Origin: Mycolicibacterium sp. CH28
GTDB taxonomy: Bacteria; Actinomycetota; Actinomycetes; Mycobacteriales; Mycobacteriaceae
NCBI RefSeq assembly: GCF_004745805.1
Contig: NZ_SRLQ01000001.1
Span: forward strand, 570,110-634,109
Length of the DNA: 64,000 nt
Direction of reading: 5' to 3'
Shown here: positions 41,517 through 50,235 of the stretch, piece by piece
Numbering within the stretch: the stretch's first letter is position 1
Layout: each line of letters opens with the position of its first letter
The notes under the pieces: generated by a model
Databases searched by the model: none
What the model saw: only the letters and a program-made list of their open reading frames with translations
What the model was told of the DNA's origin: nothing
Position numbers and translations under genes: made by a program

Positions 41517-43054
41517 GATTCCTTACTTGCGGTGGGGGCAATGGCCGCGCCGGCATGACCGCCGAGGAAGCCCGTCGCCCGGTCGTCCTTGAGGCCCATG
41601 ACTTCCGAGTACTCGGAGTACGGGTACCACCAGTACTTGCGTTCGAGTTGGTAATCGAAGCTCACGTGGGTGGTCTCCAGGAAGGCTTCGAGTCCTTCGT
41701 CGCCGAGCTCACGGCCCTGCCCGCTCTTGCGGAAGCCGCCGAACGGACCCGCATCGTTGTCCACCAGCGGGTTGTTGATCCACACCAGACCGAACCGCAG
41801 CTCCTTTGCCGCGCGCCAGCCGCGGACCAGATCGGAGGTCAATACATTTGCCCCGAGCCCCATTTCGCTGTCATTGGCTTTCTGTAGCGCCTCATCGAAG
41901 GTAGCGACCGGAACGACGGGCACCACGGGCCCGAAGATCTCGCCGAGACTGGTGATCTGTTCGTGGGTGACGCCGGTGACCACAGTCGGTCGATAGAAGT
42001 AGCCCCCGCCTTCGACCGCCGTGCCGCCCGCGAGAACCTTGCCGCCGAGTGCGGTCACCGCCGCGACGTAATCGGCGGCCTTCTTTACCTGTGCGGCGGT
42101 GGCCAGCGCACCGATGTCGGTATCCAGGACGAGCGGGTCGCCGACGATGAGCTCGTCGGCCCGCCGGGCGAGTTTCGCCACGAACTCGTCGTAGATCGAC
42201 TCCATCACGTACACGCGCTCGGCTGCCGTGCAGATCTGGCCGCCGTTGGAGAAGCCCGCCCACAACGTCGCTTCGACCGCGACATCGACGTCGACGTCGT
42301 CACACACGATGAACGGATCGTGCCCGGACAGTTCCAGGGACACCCGCTTGATGCCCTCGCTGGCGGCACGCAGGATCGCCTGGCCGACCGCGATGCCGCC
42401 GGTGAACGCGATCATGTCGGTGCCAGGATGGTTGGTAAGAGCCTCGCCGACCGTCGCGCCACCGGTCACGACCTGGACGACGTCATCGGGGGTTTCGAGC
42501 ATCTCGAGCATCTTGAGTACGGTGAGCGGGGTCTCCGGCGGCGGCTTGACGATCACGGCGTTCCCGGCGGCCAACGCCGGAGCCACCTTCCAGGCCAGCA
42601 GCAGGGCCGGATAGTTCCACGGCGCGATCGCGACGACGACGCCGACCGGACGTTTCACCACCAGGTTGGTCAGGGTCGGTTCCTGGGAGGGCACGATCCG
42701 GCCACCGACGTTGCGGCCCATCTGCGCGTAGTACTCGAAGGCCTCAGCCACCCAACGGATCTCGTCCATGTTTTCGGCGAGCGCCGAGCCACCCTCGCGC
42801 GACAGCAGCTCGGCGAGTTCCCGGTGATGCTCCCGGACGCGTTGCGCGAACCGGTTGAGCACGTCGGCACGTGCCAGCGCTGAGTAGCCCTCCCAGCCGG
42901 GTTGTGCGGCTCTGGCGGCATCGACGGCGCGATCGACGTCGGCAGCCGTGGCCGCAGGCACGGTATCGACGATCGTCCGGTTGCTCGGATTCTCGACGGG
43001 GATGGTCGCCCCGTCCGACGAGTCGCACCAACAGCCGTCGATCAACATTCTCAT
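41513..43054 (-). CDS. aldehyde dehydrogenase family protein
   Basis: A 513-residue enzyme: VVAIAPWNYPALLLAWKVAP, RVSLELSGHDPFIVCDDVD (catalytic Glu in ELSG, where most members have ELGG), FSNGGQICTAAERVYV (catalytic Cys). The tail KYWWYPYSEYSEVMG is unusual and longer than in most family members. First enzyme gene of the amine operon, 139 bp downstream of the regulator gene; it should make the carboxylic acid from an imported compound's aldehyde. Confidence 0.88.
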   Translation of the reverse strand: MRMLIDGCWCDSSDGATIPVENPSNRTIVDTVPAATAADVDRAVDAARAAQPGWEGYSALARADVLNRFAQRVREHHRELAELLSREGGSALAENMDEIRWVAEAFEYYAQMGRNVGGRIVPSQEPTLTNLVVKRPVGVVVAIAPWNYPALLLAWKVAPALAAGNAVIVKPPPETPLTVLKMLEMLETPDDVVQVVTGGATVGEALTNHPGTDMIAFTGGIAVGQAILRAASEGIKRVSLELSGHDPFIVCDDVDVDVAVEATLWAGFSNGGQICTAAERVYVMESIYDEFVAKLARRADELIVGDPLVLDTDIGALATAAQVKKAADYVAAVTALGGKVLAGGTAVEGGGYFYRPTVVTGVTHEQITSLGEIFGPVVPVVPVATFDEALQKANDSEMGLGANVLTSDLVRGWRAAKELRFGLVWINNPLVDNDAGPFGGFRKSGQGRELGDEGLEAFLETTHVSFDYQLERKYWWYPYSEYSEVMGLKDDRATGFLGGHAGAAIAPTASKES

Positions 43055-43193
43055 CCGATGCTCCTCACCAGTTCAACGGTTCTGGTCGAGCGCGGCGCCT
43101 GCGGTGCGGCCGTCACTCGATGTGAGGAGGAATGCTGCTGTCAGGAGGCCCCTGGCACAATGGGCGTGTCCTCCCGAAGATGCGGTAGGAGGG

Positions 43194-45143
43194 TCACCCG
43201 GAGCGTCGGTTCAGAACGTAAGCGATCGCTTCGCCCCGGTTCACCACACCGATCTTCCGGTAGATCGCGGTGAGGTGGTTCTGCAGGGTTTTCGGTGAGA
43301 TTCCGTAGTGCGCGGCCAGTTCGCGATTCGTGCTGCCCGAACTGAGCCCCTCCAGGATCGCCAACTCCCGGTCGGTCAACCGTTCATCGAACTGTGCCGG
43401 TGGATCCGTCGGAATCGTGATCTTCACGGCGCAGCTGAATCCGGGGACCTCGGCGCGCGTGATGACCGCTCGGAGCGTCGCGAGATCGGCCTCGGCCTCG
43501 AGCGGAATCGTTGACGGCGAGTTGATGGCGGGCAGCGCCTCGCGGTCGTCGCACAGCAGGATCGTCACTTCTCCGGCCAACTGTTCGAGTACGAGGCACA
43601 CCCGTGAGACCGCCGCTCGCGCAGCGGCTTCCACTGCCGTCGCCAGCGCGAGGTAGGCCTTGCCCGCGGTGTCGGCGCTCAGCACGGGCGTCCACGGTTC
43701 GCGCACCTCGACGGTCACCAGCCTGCCGGTGCCCTCGGAGACGCGAGGTGCCAGGAAGTCGCGGAGCGCGGGCACCAGATCCAGCCGGGATTCGTTGAGC
43801 GCCTCGAAGTTCGACATGAGCGCGGCGATGCGCGAATCCAGCAGTCGCCAGTGTTCGTAGACGTGGTCGGCCTCCCCGTCGTCGGGCGTGCGAGTCAGCT
43901 CACGCCGCAGGGCGTCGACCAGTTCGCGACGTTGGGCCTTCGACGCGCGAGCGACCTGGCCCGCCCATTCGCGGAACACCTGGGCCTGCTCGTCCCGGTT
44001 GGAGCTGAGCTCGAGCTTGGACAGTTCGGCCTGGGCTGCGAGCGTCAACGGCGCGACGAGACCCTGGATTGCCTTGATGTCCTCCGTCGTAAACGATCCC
44101 GGCTCCCGGGTCAGCACCTCGAGGACGCCGAAACACCGGGAGGCGCTGACCAGCGGGATGCCGAGATAACTGCGCAGCTGCTCGAGCCGCACGATCTCCC
44201 GCGTGACGCCCTCGTGAAACTGCAGATCGTCGACAAGCACCGGCTCCTGGAGGCCGTAGGCCCGGCCCGCCAGGCCCTCGGTCAGCCGCCATGATGCGAT
44301 GCCTTGCACGTAGCGGTCGGACAGTCCGCGATGGGCTGCGAGGACGTATTGCTGGCGCAGCGGATTCGCGAACGAGATCGCGCCGGCGGTGGCGTTCACC
44401 ACCGCGATGGTCGAATCGAGTACCTGTAGGTAGGCCGAAGACGGTGTCTCGTTGGCGAAGGCGTGGGCGATTTCGCGCATCGCTTGGTGGCGTCGCGTCC
44501 AGTGATCGACTTCGGCTGCGAGCCGGCGCCGCTCGCGGATCAACCGGAGTCCGGTTCGGATCGCCAGCGCCAGTTGTGCGGCGAATTCCTCGTCGTTGCC
44601 GGTGACCAGCAGTCCCACACCGTCGTCCACGTACGTCATGACACCGTCGAGGGTTGCGAAAGGCTCCGGTAGCGGGGCGGGCCCTCGATATCCCCTCCTG
44701 ATAAGCCGGGCCCACATCGCGTCGAGTTCGGTTCCGATCGGCGTCAACGTCTCGGCGCCGGCAAATATCGACAGCCGGCAGCGGTGGTCGTCGTGCAACT
44801 CCACCACGGCGGCGAACGAAATTCGGCGGCCGTCGATCAGCGGTGCGACGAGGTCACGCAGGCACGTCTGATCACCCTGGACCCCGTCGGACTCGGCGGC
44901 CCGGGACGGATAGCCACTCGTGCGGGTGACCTCCGACGCCGGACCGTACAGCTGCAGGCGGTGCCCACCGCTGAGTTCCTGCCGCAAGCGCAGAACGGTT
45001 TCGATATCGCTCGGCGAGTACAGCCGGTATCCGGAGGCGCTGCGGGCGGGGTGCAGCAGGCCCGAAGTCTCCCAAGCGCGCAATTGCCAGGCGGGGCTCT
45101 TTGTCAGGCGGGCTGCCACACCGATCGTCACCAGGCGCGTCAA
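43194..45143 (-). CDS. MerR-GAF-LuxR hybrid transcriptional regulator
   Basis: A 649-residue protein with two DNA-binding ends. Residues 1-57 are a MerR-type helix-turn-helix (VAARLTKSPAWQLRAWETSG, then SGYRLYSPSDIETVLRL). A GAF sensor lies at about 230-375 (GLAGRAYGLQEPVLVDDL, SYLGIPLVSASRCFGVLEVL). Residues about 430-580 look like a worn-down histidine-kinase/ATPase fold. Residues 590-645 are a LuxR HTH (LTDRELAILEGLSSGSTNRELAAHYGISPKT, split here by family position). Located head of the amine operon on the same strand and likely its regulator. TTG 45143 has AGGGAACC just upstream. Confidence 0.8.
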   Translation of the reverse strand: MTRLVTIGVAARLTKSPAWQLRAWETSGLLHPARSASGYRLYSPSDIETVLRLRQELSGGHRLQLYGPASEVTRTSGYPSRAAESDGVQGDQTCLRDLVAPLIDGRRISFAAVVELHDDHRCRLSIFAGAETLTPIGTELDAMWARLIRRGYRGPAPLPEPFATLDGVMTYVDDGVGLLVTGNDEEFAAQLALAIRTGLRLIRERRRLAAEVDHWTRRHQAMREIAHAFANETPSSAYLQVLDSTIAVVNATAGAISFANPLRQQYVLAAHRGLSDRYVQGIASWRLTEGLAGRAYGLQEPVLVDDLQFHEGVTREIVRLEQLRSYLGIPLVSASRCFGVLEVLTREPGSFTTEDIKAIQGLVAPLTLAAQAELSKLELSSNRDEQAQVFREWAGQVARASKAQRRELVDALRRELTRTPDDGEADHVYEHWRLLDSRIAALMSNFEALNESRLDLVPALRDFLAPRVSEGTGRLVTVEVREPWTPVLSADTAGKAYLALATAVEAAARAAVSRVCLVLEQLAGEVTILLCDDREALPAINSPSTIPLEAEADLATLRAVITRAEVPGFSCAVKITIPTDPPAQFDERLTDRELAILEGLSSGSTNRELAAHYGISPKTLQNHLTAIYRKIGVVNRGEAIAYVLNRRSG

Positions 45144-45296
45144 GGTTCCCTCAATGTTCAGCGATAGTTCACTGAGGCTAATTCAGAAATCGCAGGTTCG
45201 CTTTCCATTGACAGTTTCCGCCGGCGGTGGGTGACCCTCGGCACCGGCCGAACATCCGTCCGATCGTGGCACGCGCCCGGGCCCTGGCCACGCGGG

Positions 45297-45302
45297 TAAC
45301 CT
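45297..45302 (+). promoter_or_regulatory. -10 box before the serine hydrolase gene
   Basis: TAACCT ends 7 nt before the ATG at 45310 and no Shine-Dalgarno is visible; probable leaderless start. Confidence 0.42.
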
Positions 45303-45309
45303 GCAGTCG

Positions 45310-46137
45310 ATGTCAACGCCGCTCGACCTGATCGCCGACTGGCCGGTGCCGGCCGCGTCCGCCGCGGTGGTGGGCGCCTCCGGGGTGCTCGCCGCCTACG
45401 GGGACACGACCCGCGAATTCAGGTTGGCGTCGGTCACCAAACCGCTTGCCGCCCGGGCTGCCCAGGTGGCCATCGAGGAAGGCGTGGTGGACCTCGACAC
45501 GCCGGCGGGCCCGCCGGGGAGCACGATCCGGCATCTCCTGGCGCATGCCTCGGGGTTGTCGATGCACTCCGCGCAGGTGATGGCCGAGCCCGGCAAGCGG
45601 CGGGTGTACTCGAACTACGGGTTTCAGGTGTTGGCCGAGACGATCGAACAGAATTCCGGCATCGAGTTCGGGCGGTATCTGACCGAGGCGCTCTTCGAGC
45701 CGCTGGGCATGGCCGCGTCCCGGCTGGACGGCGGCGCGCCGGCAGCCGGATTCGGGGCGGTGTCCACCGTGGCCGACCTGGCCGCCTTCGCCGGCGATCT
45801 CCTGGCGCCGCGGACCGTGTCGGCTCAGATGCACGACTGGGCGACCAGCGTCCAGTTTCCTGGCCTCACCGGGGTACTGCCGGGATTCGGCGTCCAGCGG
45901 CCGAACGACTGGGGCCTGGGCTTCGAGATCCGCGACGCCAAGACCCCGCACTGGACCGGCACGGCGAATTCGCCGCGGACGTTCGGCCATTTCGGACAGG
46001 CGGGGACGTTCATCTGGGTGGATCCGGAGCGCGGATTGGCGCTGGTCGTGCTGACCGCTCGGGATTTCGATGAGTGGGCCAAACCACTGTGGCCAGCGCT
46101 GTCTGATGAAGTTCTGAGAGTGTACGGGGCGGACTAG
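45310..46137 (+). CDS. serine hydrolase (beta-lactamase class C family)
   Basis: A 275-residue protein with penicillin-binding-fold motifs: LASVTKPLAA (SxxK, catalytic Ser and Lys), RVYSNYGFQ (YxN) and FGHFGQAGTF (HxG, in place of KTG). It lacks a signal peptide, so is cytoplasmic. Corresponds by position to Rv2257c, one of the mycobacterial esterase/peptidase-like members whose substrate is unknown. DUF3145 follows on the same strand. Confidence 0.87.
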   Translation: MSTPLDLIADWPVPAASAAVVGASGVLAAYGDTTREFRLASVTKPLAARAAQVAIEEGVVDLDTPAGPPGSTIRHLLAHASGLSMHSAQVMAEPGKRRVYSNYGFQVLAETIEQNSGIEFGRYLTEALFEPLGMAASRLDGGAPAAGFGAVSTVADLAAFAGDLLAPRTVSAQMHDWATSVQFPGLTGVLPGFGVQRPNDWGLGFEIRDAKTPHWTGTANSPRTFGHFGQAGTFIWVDPERGLALVVLTARDFDEWAKPLWPALSDEVLRVYGAD

Positions 46138-46245
46138 CGCAACAGGCGCCTCACAAGGCACAATAAACACGCACGACACAACTGCATCCTCGGAAACACC
46201 AGGTCGTTGGGGAAGACGTCCCTCGTGGAGCCGAAGGAGAAAGTC

Positions 46246-46758
46246 ATGCGTGCGTCGAACCAGTTCGCCGACGTGACGACTGGCGTGGTGTATATCCATG
46301 CCTCGCCAGCGGCGGTATGCCCACACGTGGAGTGGGCGTTGTCGTCGACCCTGAACGCCAGGGCGAACTTGAAGTGGACCCCGCAGCCCGCCATGCCCGG
46401 GCAGCTGCGGGCGGTGACCAATTGGGTCGGTCCGGTCGGAACCGGTGCGCGGCTGGCCAACGCGCTGCGTTCCTGGTCGGTCCTGCGATTCGAGGTCACC
46501 GAGGATCCCAGCGCCGGCGTGGACGGCCAGCGGTTCTGCCACACCCCGCAGCTGGGTCTGTGGAGCGGGGCGATGAGCGCCAACGGCGACACCATGGTCG
46601 GTGAGATGCGCCTTCGTACGCTGATGGCCGCGGGCGCCGACACGCTGGCCGCTGAACTGGACTCGGTATTGGGTACCGCCTGGGACGACGCGCTGGAGCC
46701 CTACCGCGACGGCGGCGACAGCGGCGAAGTGAGCTGGCTGAGCAGGGGAGTCGGCTAG
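46246..46758 (+). CDS. DUF3145 family protein
   Basis: A 170-residue protein: FADVTTGVVYIHASPAAVCP, HVEWALSSTLNARANLKWTP, then RAVTNWVGPVGTGARLANAL, the hallmarks of DUF3145, conserved across Actinobacteria (Rv2256c in M. tuberculosis). Function unknown; no membrane segment or signal peptide. ATG 46246 has GAAGGAGAAAGTC just upstream, better than the frame start at 46207. Confidence 0.9.
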   Translation: MRASNQFADVTTGVVYIHASPAAVCPHVEWALSSTLNARANLKWTPQPAMPGQLRAVTNWVGPVGTGARLANALRSWSVLRFEVTEDPSAGVDGQRFCHTPQLGLWSGAMSANGDTMVGEMRLRTLMAAGADTLAAELDSVLGTAWDDALEPYRDGGDSGEVSWLSRGVG

Positions 46759-46825
46759 ACCGTCAGCCCGCGCCATCCTCGACGGCCGCGCGAAAGCGCT
46801 GGAGCCCTCTAGATCGTGAGCCGAA

Positions 46826-46858
46826 AAGGCCCGCCACCCGTTGCCGGGGGCGGGCCTT
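46826..46858. terminator. bidirectional terminator hairpin
   Basis: AAGGCCCGCC (46826-46835) pairs with GGCGGGCCTT (46849-46858); the loop holds CCCG/CGGG, which can extend the stem. It lies between the convergent DUF3145 and small secreted-peptide genes, with AAAA before and TT after, suiting both directions. Confidence 0.7.
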
Positions 46859-46870
46859 CGCGGGCGTTGA

Positions 46871-47041
46871 TCAGCGGCTGTGGCGCACGCTGTTGTCGAC
46901 GTGAGGTACATGGACCTGCTGCTGGTTGTACTGCTGGTTCCAGATCACGTCGCTGAGGTCGGCACTGGCGGGACCGGCCAGCCCCAGGGCCGCTGCGATG
47001 AACCCGCCGGCGATCAATGTCGAACCTGCGAACCGCTTCAT
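46871..47041 (-). CDS. small secreted peptide
   Basis: A 56-residue precursor: signal peptide (KRFAGSTLIAGGFIAAALGL, cleavage near PASAD) and a mature peptide of about 28 residues, hydrophilic and Gln/His-rich (WNQQYNQQQVHVPHVDN). AAGGAG sits 6 nt before the ATG at 47041. No family recognised; the histidines could bind metal. Mycobacteria encode several such very short exported peptides. Confidence 0.7.
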   Translation of the reverse strand: MKRFAGSTLIAGGFIAAALGLAGPASADLSDVIWNQQYNQQQVHVPHVDNSVRHSR

Positions 47042-47415
47042 GATGTCTCCTTGTTTGTTTTGGCAGCTCACCGGAGGTTTTGGGAGTTCCGGCTGGCGTG
47101 AGACCAACATTGCCGGATGCGGCGCTCGCGCAGAATCGGGCAGTTCGTGGATTCCGTTGATGAATCGGCATCCTTCAATCGGAGGATGGCACGACGGTCG
47201 TCAGCACACCGGACACCCGGGCGCGACAGCACCTAGCGATGCGATCGACGCCCGGACAACTACTCGATGGCATCTGGGCAAATACTCAGTCGTGTTCGTC
47301 GATAAGAGTTCGACGCTGAGGTAACTTCCTGGCTGGGTTGCTCCGGCCGCTGTGCAGTCCGGCTGGCGCAGTCTAGGCAAATACTGTCCGCACCATCACC
47401 GCGAGGACAACTGAC
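47042..47415. other. divergent intergenic region before the phosphoesterase gene
   Basis: 374 bp with no gene. GGCAAATACT occurs twice (47277-47286, 47376-47385), about one hundred bp apart; the second copy runs into TACTGT, a possible -10 box for the phosphoesterase. GAGGAC precedes the ATG at 47416. Confidence 0.45.
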
Positions 47416-49332
47416 ATGGTCTCAGCAAACCCTGCGCAGCCCGGACCGACCCATAGCGGGTATCCGCGGGTGAATCGGCACCATGTCGGGCGGGTTGGCG
47501 CACTGGCGGTGGGTCTCGGCGTGGGCGCGGCGATCGCGTGTTTACCGTGCGTGGCCTTTGCCGATACGGCCGGTTCCAGCGGTTCGAGTTCGTCTCCAGC
47601 CTCAGCCGGGCCGGCGCGAGTGGTGCACGCCGCGGTGGCCACCGGCAGTCGGGGGGCGGGGCGGTCCGGTGTGTCAGTTGCCAAGGCGAGCGGCGTGCAG
47701 AGCGATCCAAGTCCTTCAACAGCCGCGATTGCGCTGGGGGCGTCATCGAGTGGTGCCGGCAGCGTCCGCCGGCACGTCGTGGTCGGCTCCGGCACCGGCA
47801 CCGGCTCGGTGGCACCGGCACGTGCGCTGGCCTCCGTCGACGACGCACCGGGCACCCGGCAGGCGGCAGCGTCCACCCCGGCCGCAGCAGACAGCCCCTC
47901 GGCCGCCGCAGACAGTGCCCCAGTCGGAACGGTCGCCCGGCTGCGGGTTCAGTCCCCGTCGTCAAACCCGGTGCAGATCCGCTCCGCGGCTGTGGCCGGC
48001 TCACTTGACGCGCCGATCTCGGCCGGCCTTCTCCCACGCTTGGTGCAGGGCCTGCAGAGCGTCGACAGGGTGCTGACGCGGATGTTCGACTCCGCTGGCG
48101 CATGGGTCGACGGGCTGCCTGCCTGTGGTGTGACGGACTTGCTCCAAGGTGCGCTACTCCTTGCCCGCAATACGTGGCAGGGCACCTACACCGGGCTCAT
48201 GCAGCGGTTTGGTCCTGCGCTTTACCACGTTCCGCAATACGACCATGTCGTGGTGGTCGTCTTGGAAAACCACAGCTTTCAGGAGATTCGGGGGATAGCC
48301 GACACGAACCAGACGCCGGTGCCCTACCTCAACGACACCCTGGTGCCAGGGGGAGCGTTGATGACGGCTTCCTACGGGCTGCAGCACCCGAGCCAACCGA
48401 ACTACTACTGGCTCTTCTCGGGAAGCAACCAGGGCATTACAACCGACGCGCCGGTCATCTCCAACAGCATCAACACCGTCAATTCCACCGCCTCGAACCT
48501 CTACACCGAGCTCCAGTCGCTGCCCACGTCCAAATCATTCGGAGGCTACGTGGAGGGCTACACGGGCCCTGTCGACTTCGGAATCCCCAGCGGCACATTT
48601 AGTTTCACGGGTACCATCGCCTCGGCGAATGGGGCGGTCGGTGAAATCGACAATGTCGAGCGCCACGTGCCCTGGGCCGGATTCGCGAATGTGCCGCAAG
48701 ACGTGACCGCCAGCTACACGTCGTTCGGGCCGGACTACAGCGCGCTGCCCGACGTTTCCTTCGTCATCCCGGCCCTCCAGCACGACATGCACAACTACGG
48801 ATTTGGCGACGCCGAGGTTTCGGACGTCGCCACCTCGGACACGGCGATGGCCAACTCCGACGCTTGGCTGCAGCAGAATATCGACGGCTACGCACAGTGG
48901 GCCCGCACACACAACAGCCTGCTCATCATCACGACCGACGAGGATTCCTCGGCGGACTGGCTCACTCCGCCACTCACGTCAATAAACTACGGCGGTCCTA
49001 GCGGCAGTTCAGCTATCGCCGCCGGCGCCCCGGGCTTCACCAGTGCCGCCGAAGGGCCCTCCGCCGACGCGAACAACGCCAGCGGCGCGGCTCAGTCGGG
49101 GGCGAACCAGATTTTCACTCTCTTTTATGGTGCGTATGTCGTGCCGGGTGAGTATTCGAATCCCATCACCAACGTCAACGTCCTGCGGACGGTCGAAGCC
49201 TCGATGGGAATCTCCACGAAGGCAGGAGCGCAGCCCGATTTCGCGGGCACCACTGCCAGTGGTGCGCACGACCCCAGCTACCCGTTCAACGACGCCGCGG
49301 TGACGAACGTGTTCTCAATCGGATGCCGATGA
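47416..49332 (+). CDS. secreted phosphoesterase (phospholipase C/acid phosphatase superfamily)
   Basis: A 638-residue exported protein. Signal peptide: hydrophobic residues about 30-48 ending AFAD. Residues 50-200 are Ser/Ala/Gly-rich low complexity. The catalytic domain starts near 270: YDHVVVVVLENHSFQEIRG (metal Asn/Glu/His region), HPSQPNYYWLFSGSN, FVIPALQHDMHNYG and LLIITTDEDSSADW (second metal site). These are the blocks of the phosphoesterase family that includes phospholipases C and acid phosphatases. Likely releases phosphate or head groups outside the membrane. The 3' end overlaps dagK (convergent) by 18 bp. The spacer resembles that of the DUF4185 protein at 4.9 kb. Confidence 0.85.
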   Translation: MVSANPAQPGPTHSGYPRVNRHHVGRVGALAVGLGVGAAIACLPCVAFADTAGSSGSSSSPASAGPARVVHAAVATGSRGAGRSGVSVAKASGVQSDPSPSTAAIALGASSSGAGSVRRHVVVGSGTGTGSVAPARALASVDDAPGTRQAAASTPAAADSPSAAADSAPVGTVARLRVQSPSSNPVQIRSAAVAGSLDAPISAGLLPRLVQGLQSVDRVLTRMFDSAGAWVDGLPACGVTDLLQGALLLARNTWQGTYTGLMQRFGPALYHVPQYDHVVVVVLENHSFQEIRGIADTNQTPVPYLNDTLVPGGALMTASYGLQHPSQPNYYWLFSGSNQGITTDAPVISNSINTVNSTASNLYTELQSLPTSKSFGGYVEGYTGPVDFGIPSGTFSFTGTIASANGAVGEIDNVERHVPWAGFANVPQDVTASYTSFGPDYSALPDVSFVIPALQHDMHNYGFGDAEVSDVATSDTAMANSDAWLQQNIDGYAQWARTHNSLLIITTDEDSSADWLTPPLTSINYGGPSGSSAIAAGAPGFTSAAEGPSADANNASGAAQSGANQIFTLFYGAYVVPGEYSNPITNVNVLRTVEASMGISTKAGAQPDFAGTTASGAHDPSYPFNDAAVTNVFSIGCR

Positions 49333-50235
49333 GGGTGACGGGGCTCTGACGAAGATCTTCAGTGCACCTGGCACTGCCGAGATCTCGGCGGGCAGCGGGC
49401 AGGCGTAGTCGCCGTCTGCGTAGGCGTTGATGCCGGGGGAGTCGACGGTGATCGTGCGGGCGCGATCGGTGCTGACCTCCTCGAGATTCACGTGCGTGCC
49501 CTTGAACACCGTCGGGAACAGCCGGATCAGTTTCGTGCGTGAGGACGAGTGCACCATGGTGATGTCGAGCAGTCCGTCGCGATGATTGGCGCCGGGGCAG
49601 ATCAGCATGCCGCCGCCGTAGCTGCGGGTATTGCCGAACGCCGCCAACGTGAGATCGGTGACGATCTCGCGCTCCCCGTCGAGCACCATCCGAAATGGCA
49701 ACGGCCGCAACCGATATATCTCGGCGACCATTGCGACGTTGTAACGCATCCTGCCGTGCGGCCAGCGCATCCGGTTGACGCGGTCGCTGACCAGCGAGTC
49801 GAACCCGGTGGCGGCCACCGTGCCGAACCACGTGCTGGTCCCGTCGGAGCTCTGAATGTGCCCGAGGTCGACGGTTTCGAGGTGTCCCGCAGCGATCAGG
49901 TCCACCGCGGCCTCGGGGTCGGCAGTGGGCAGCCGGTACTCCCGGGCGTGGTCGTTGCCAGTGCCGGCCGGCACGATCCCCAGTGGGATGTCCTTACGTG
50001 CCAAGGCCTGAAGCGCCAGTCGGATGACCCCGTCGCCGCCGACGACGACCAGCGCGTCGGTCTCGCGGGTCAGCGCGTCGTCCACGAGTTCGCGGGCATG
50101 TGCGGCGTCGCGGCCCACGATGCTGGTCACGTCGATCCCCAGCGCCTGAAACCGGGCCACCGCCCGCTCCGCGGCGTGCGGGGCATTGCCGTGACCTGAC
50201 ATCGGATTCGTCAGGACCGTGACGTGGCTGATCAT
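49315..50235 (-). CDS. dagK: diacylglycerol kinase (lipid kinase)
   Basis: A 306-residue lipid kinase: VTVLTNPMSGHGNAPHAA at the N-terminus, the catalytic-domain glycine motif VVVGGDGVIRLALQAL (GGDG), GIVPAGTGNDHAREYRLP (the PAGTGND signature) and GDYACPLPAE near the end. It phosphorylates diacylglycerol to phosphatidic acid; the M. tuberculosis orthologue Rv2252 is linked to phosphatidylinositol mannoside synthesis. ATG 50235 overlaps the stop of the flavoprotein gene (ATGA), so both are one transcript from the 51.88-kb promoter. Confidence 0.92.
   Translation of the reverse strand: MISHVTVLTNPMSGHGNAPHAAERAVARFQALGIDVTSIVGRDAAHARELVDDALTRETDALVVVGGDGVIRLALQALARKDIPLGIVPAGTGNDHAREYRLPTADPEAAVDLIAAGHLETVDLGHIQSSDGTSTWFGTVAATGFDSLVSDRVNRMRWPHGRMRYNVAMVAEIYRLRPLPFRMVLDGEREIVTDLTLAAFGNTRSYGGGMLICPGANHRDGLLDITMVHSSSRTKLIRLFPTVFKGTHVNLEEVSTDRARTITVDSPGINAYADGDYACPLPAEISAVPGALKIFVRAPSPSSASD

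Noticed and set aside
40411..41556. Long N-terminal extension of the PotA-like frame
   Set aside because: Lies antiphase within the alcohol dehydrogenase gene; the ABC domain begins at 40410 with an ATGA overlap.
44872..45143. The MerR-like start of the hybrid regulator as a separate gene
   Set aside because: The frame is continuous with the GAF part, with no stop or second ribosome site.
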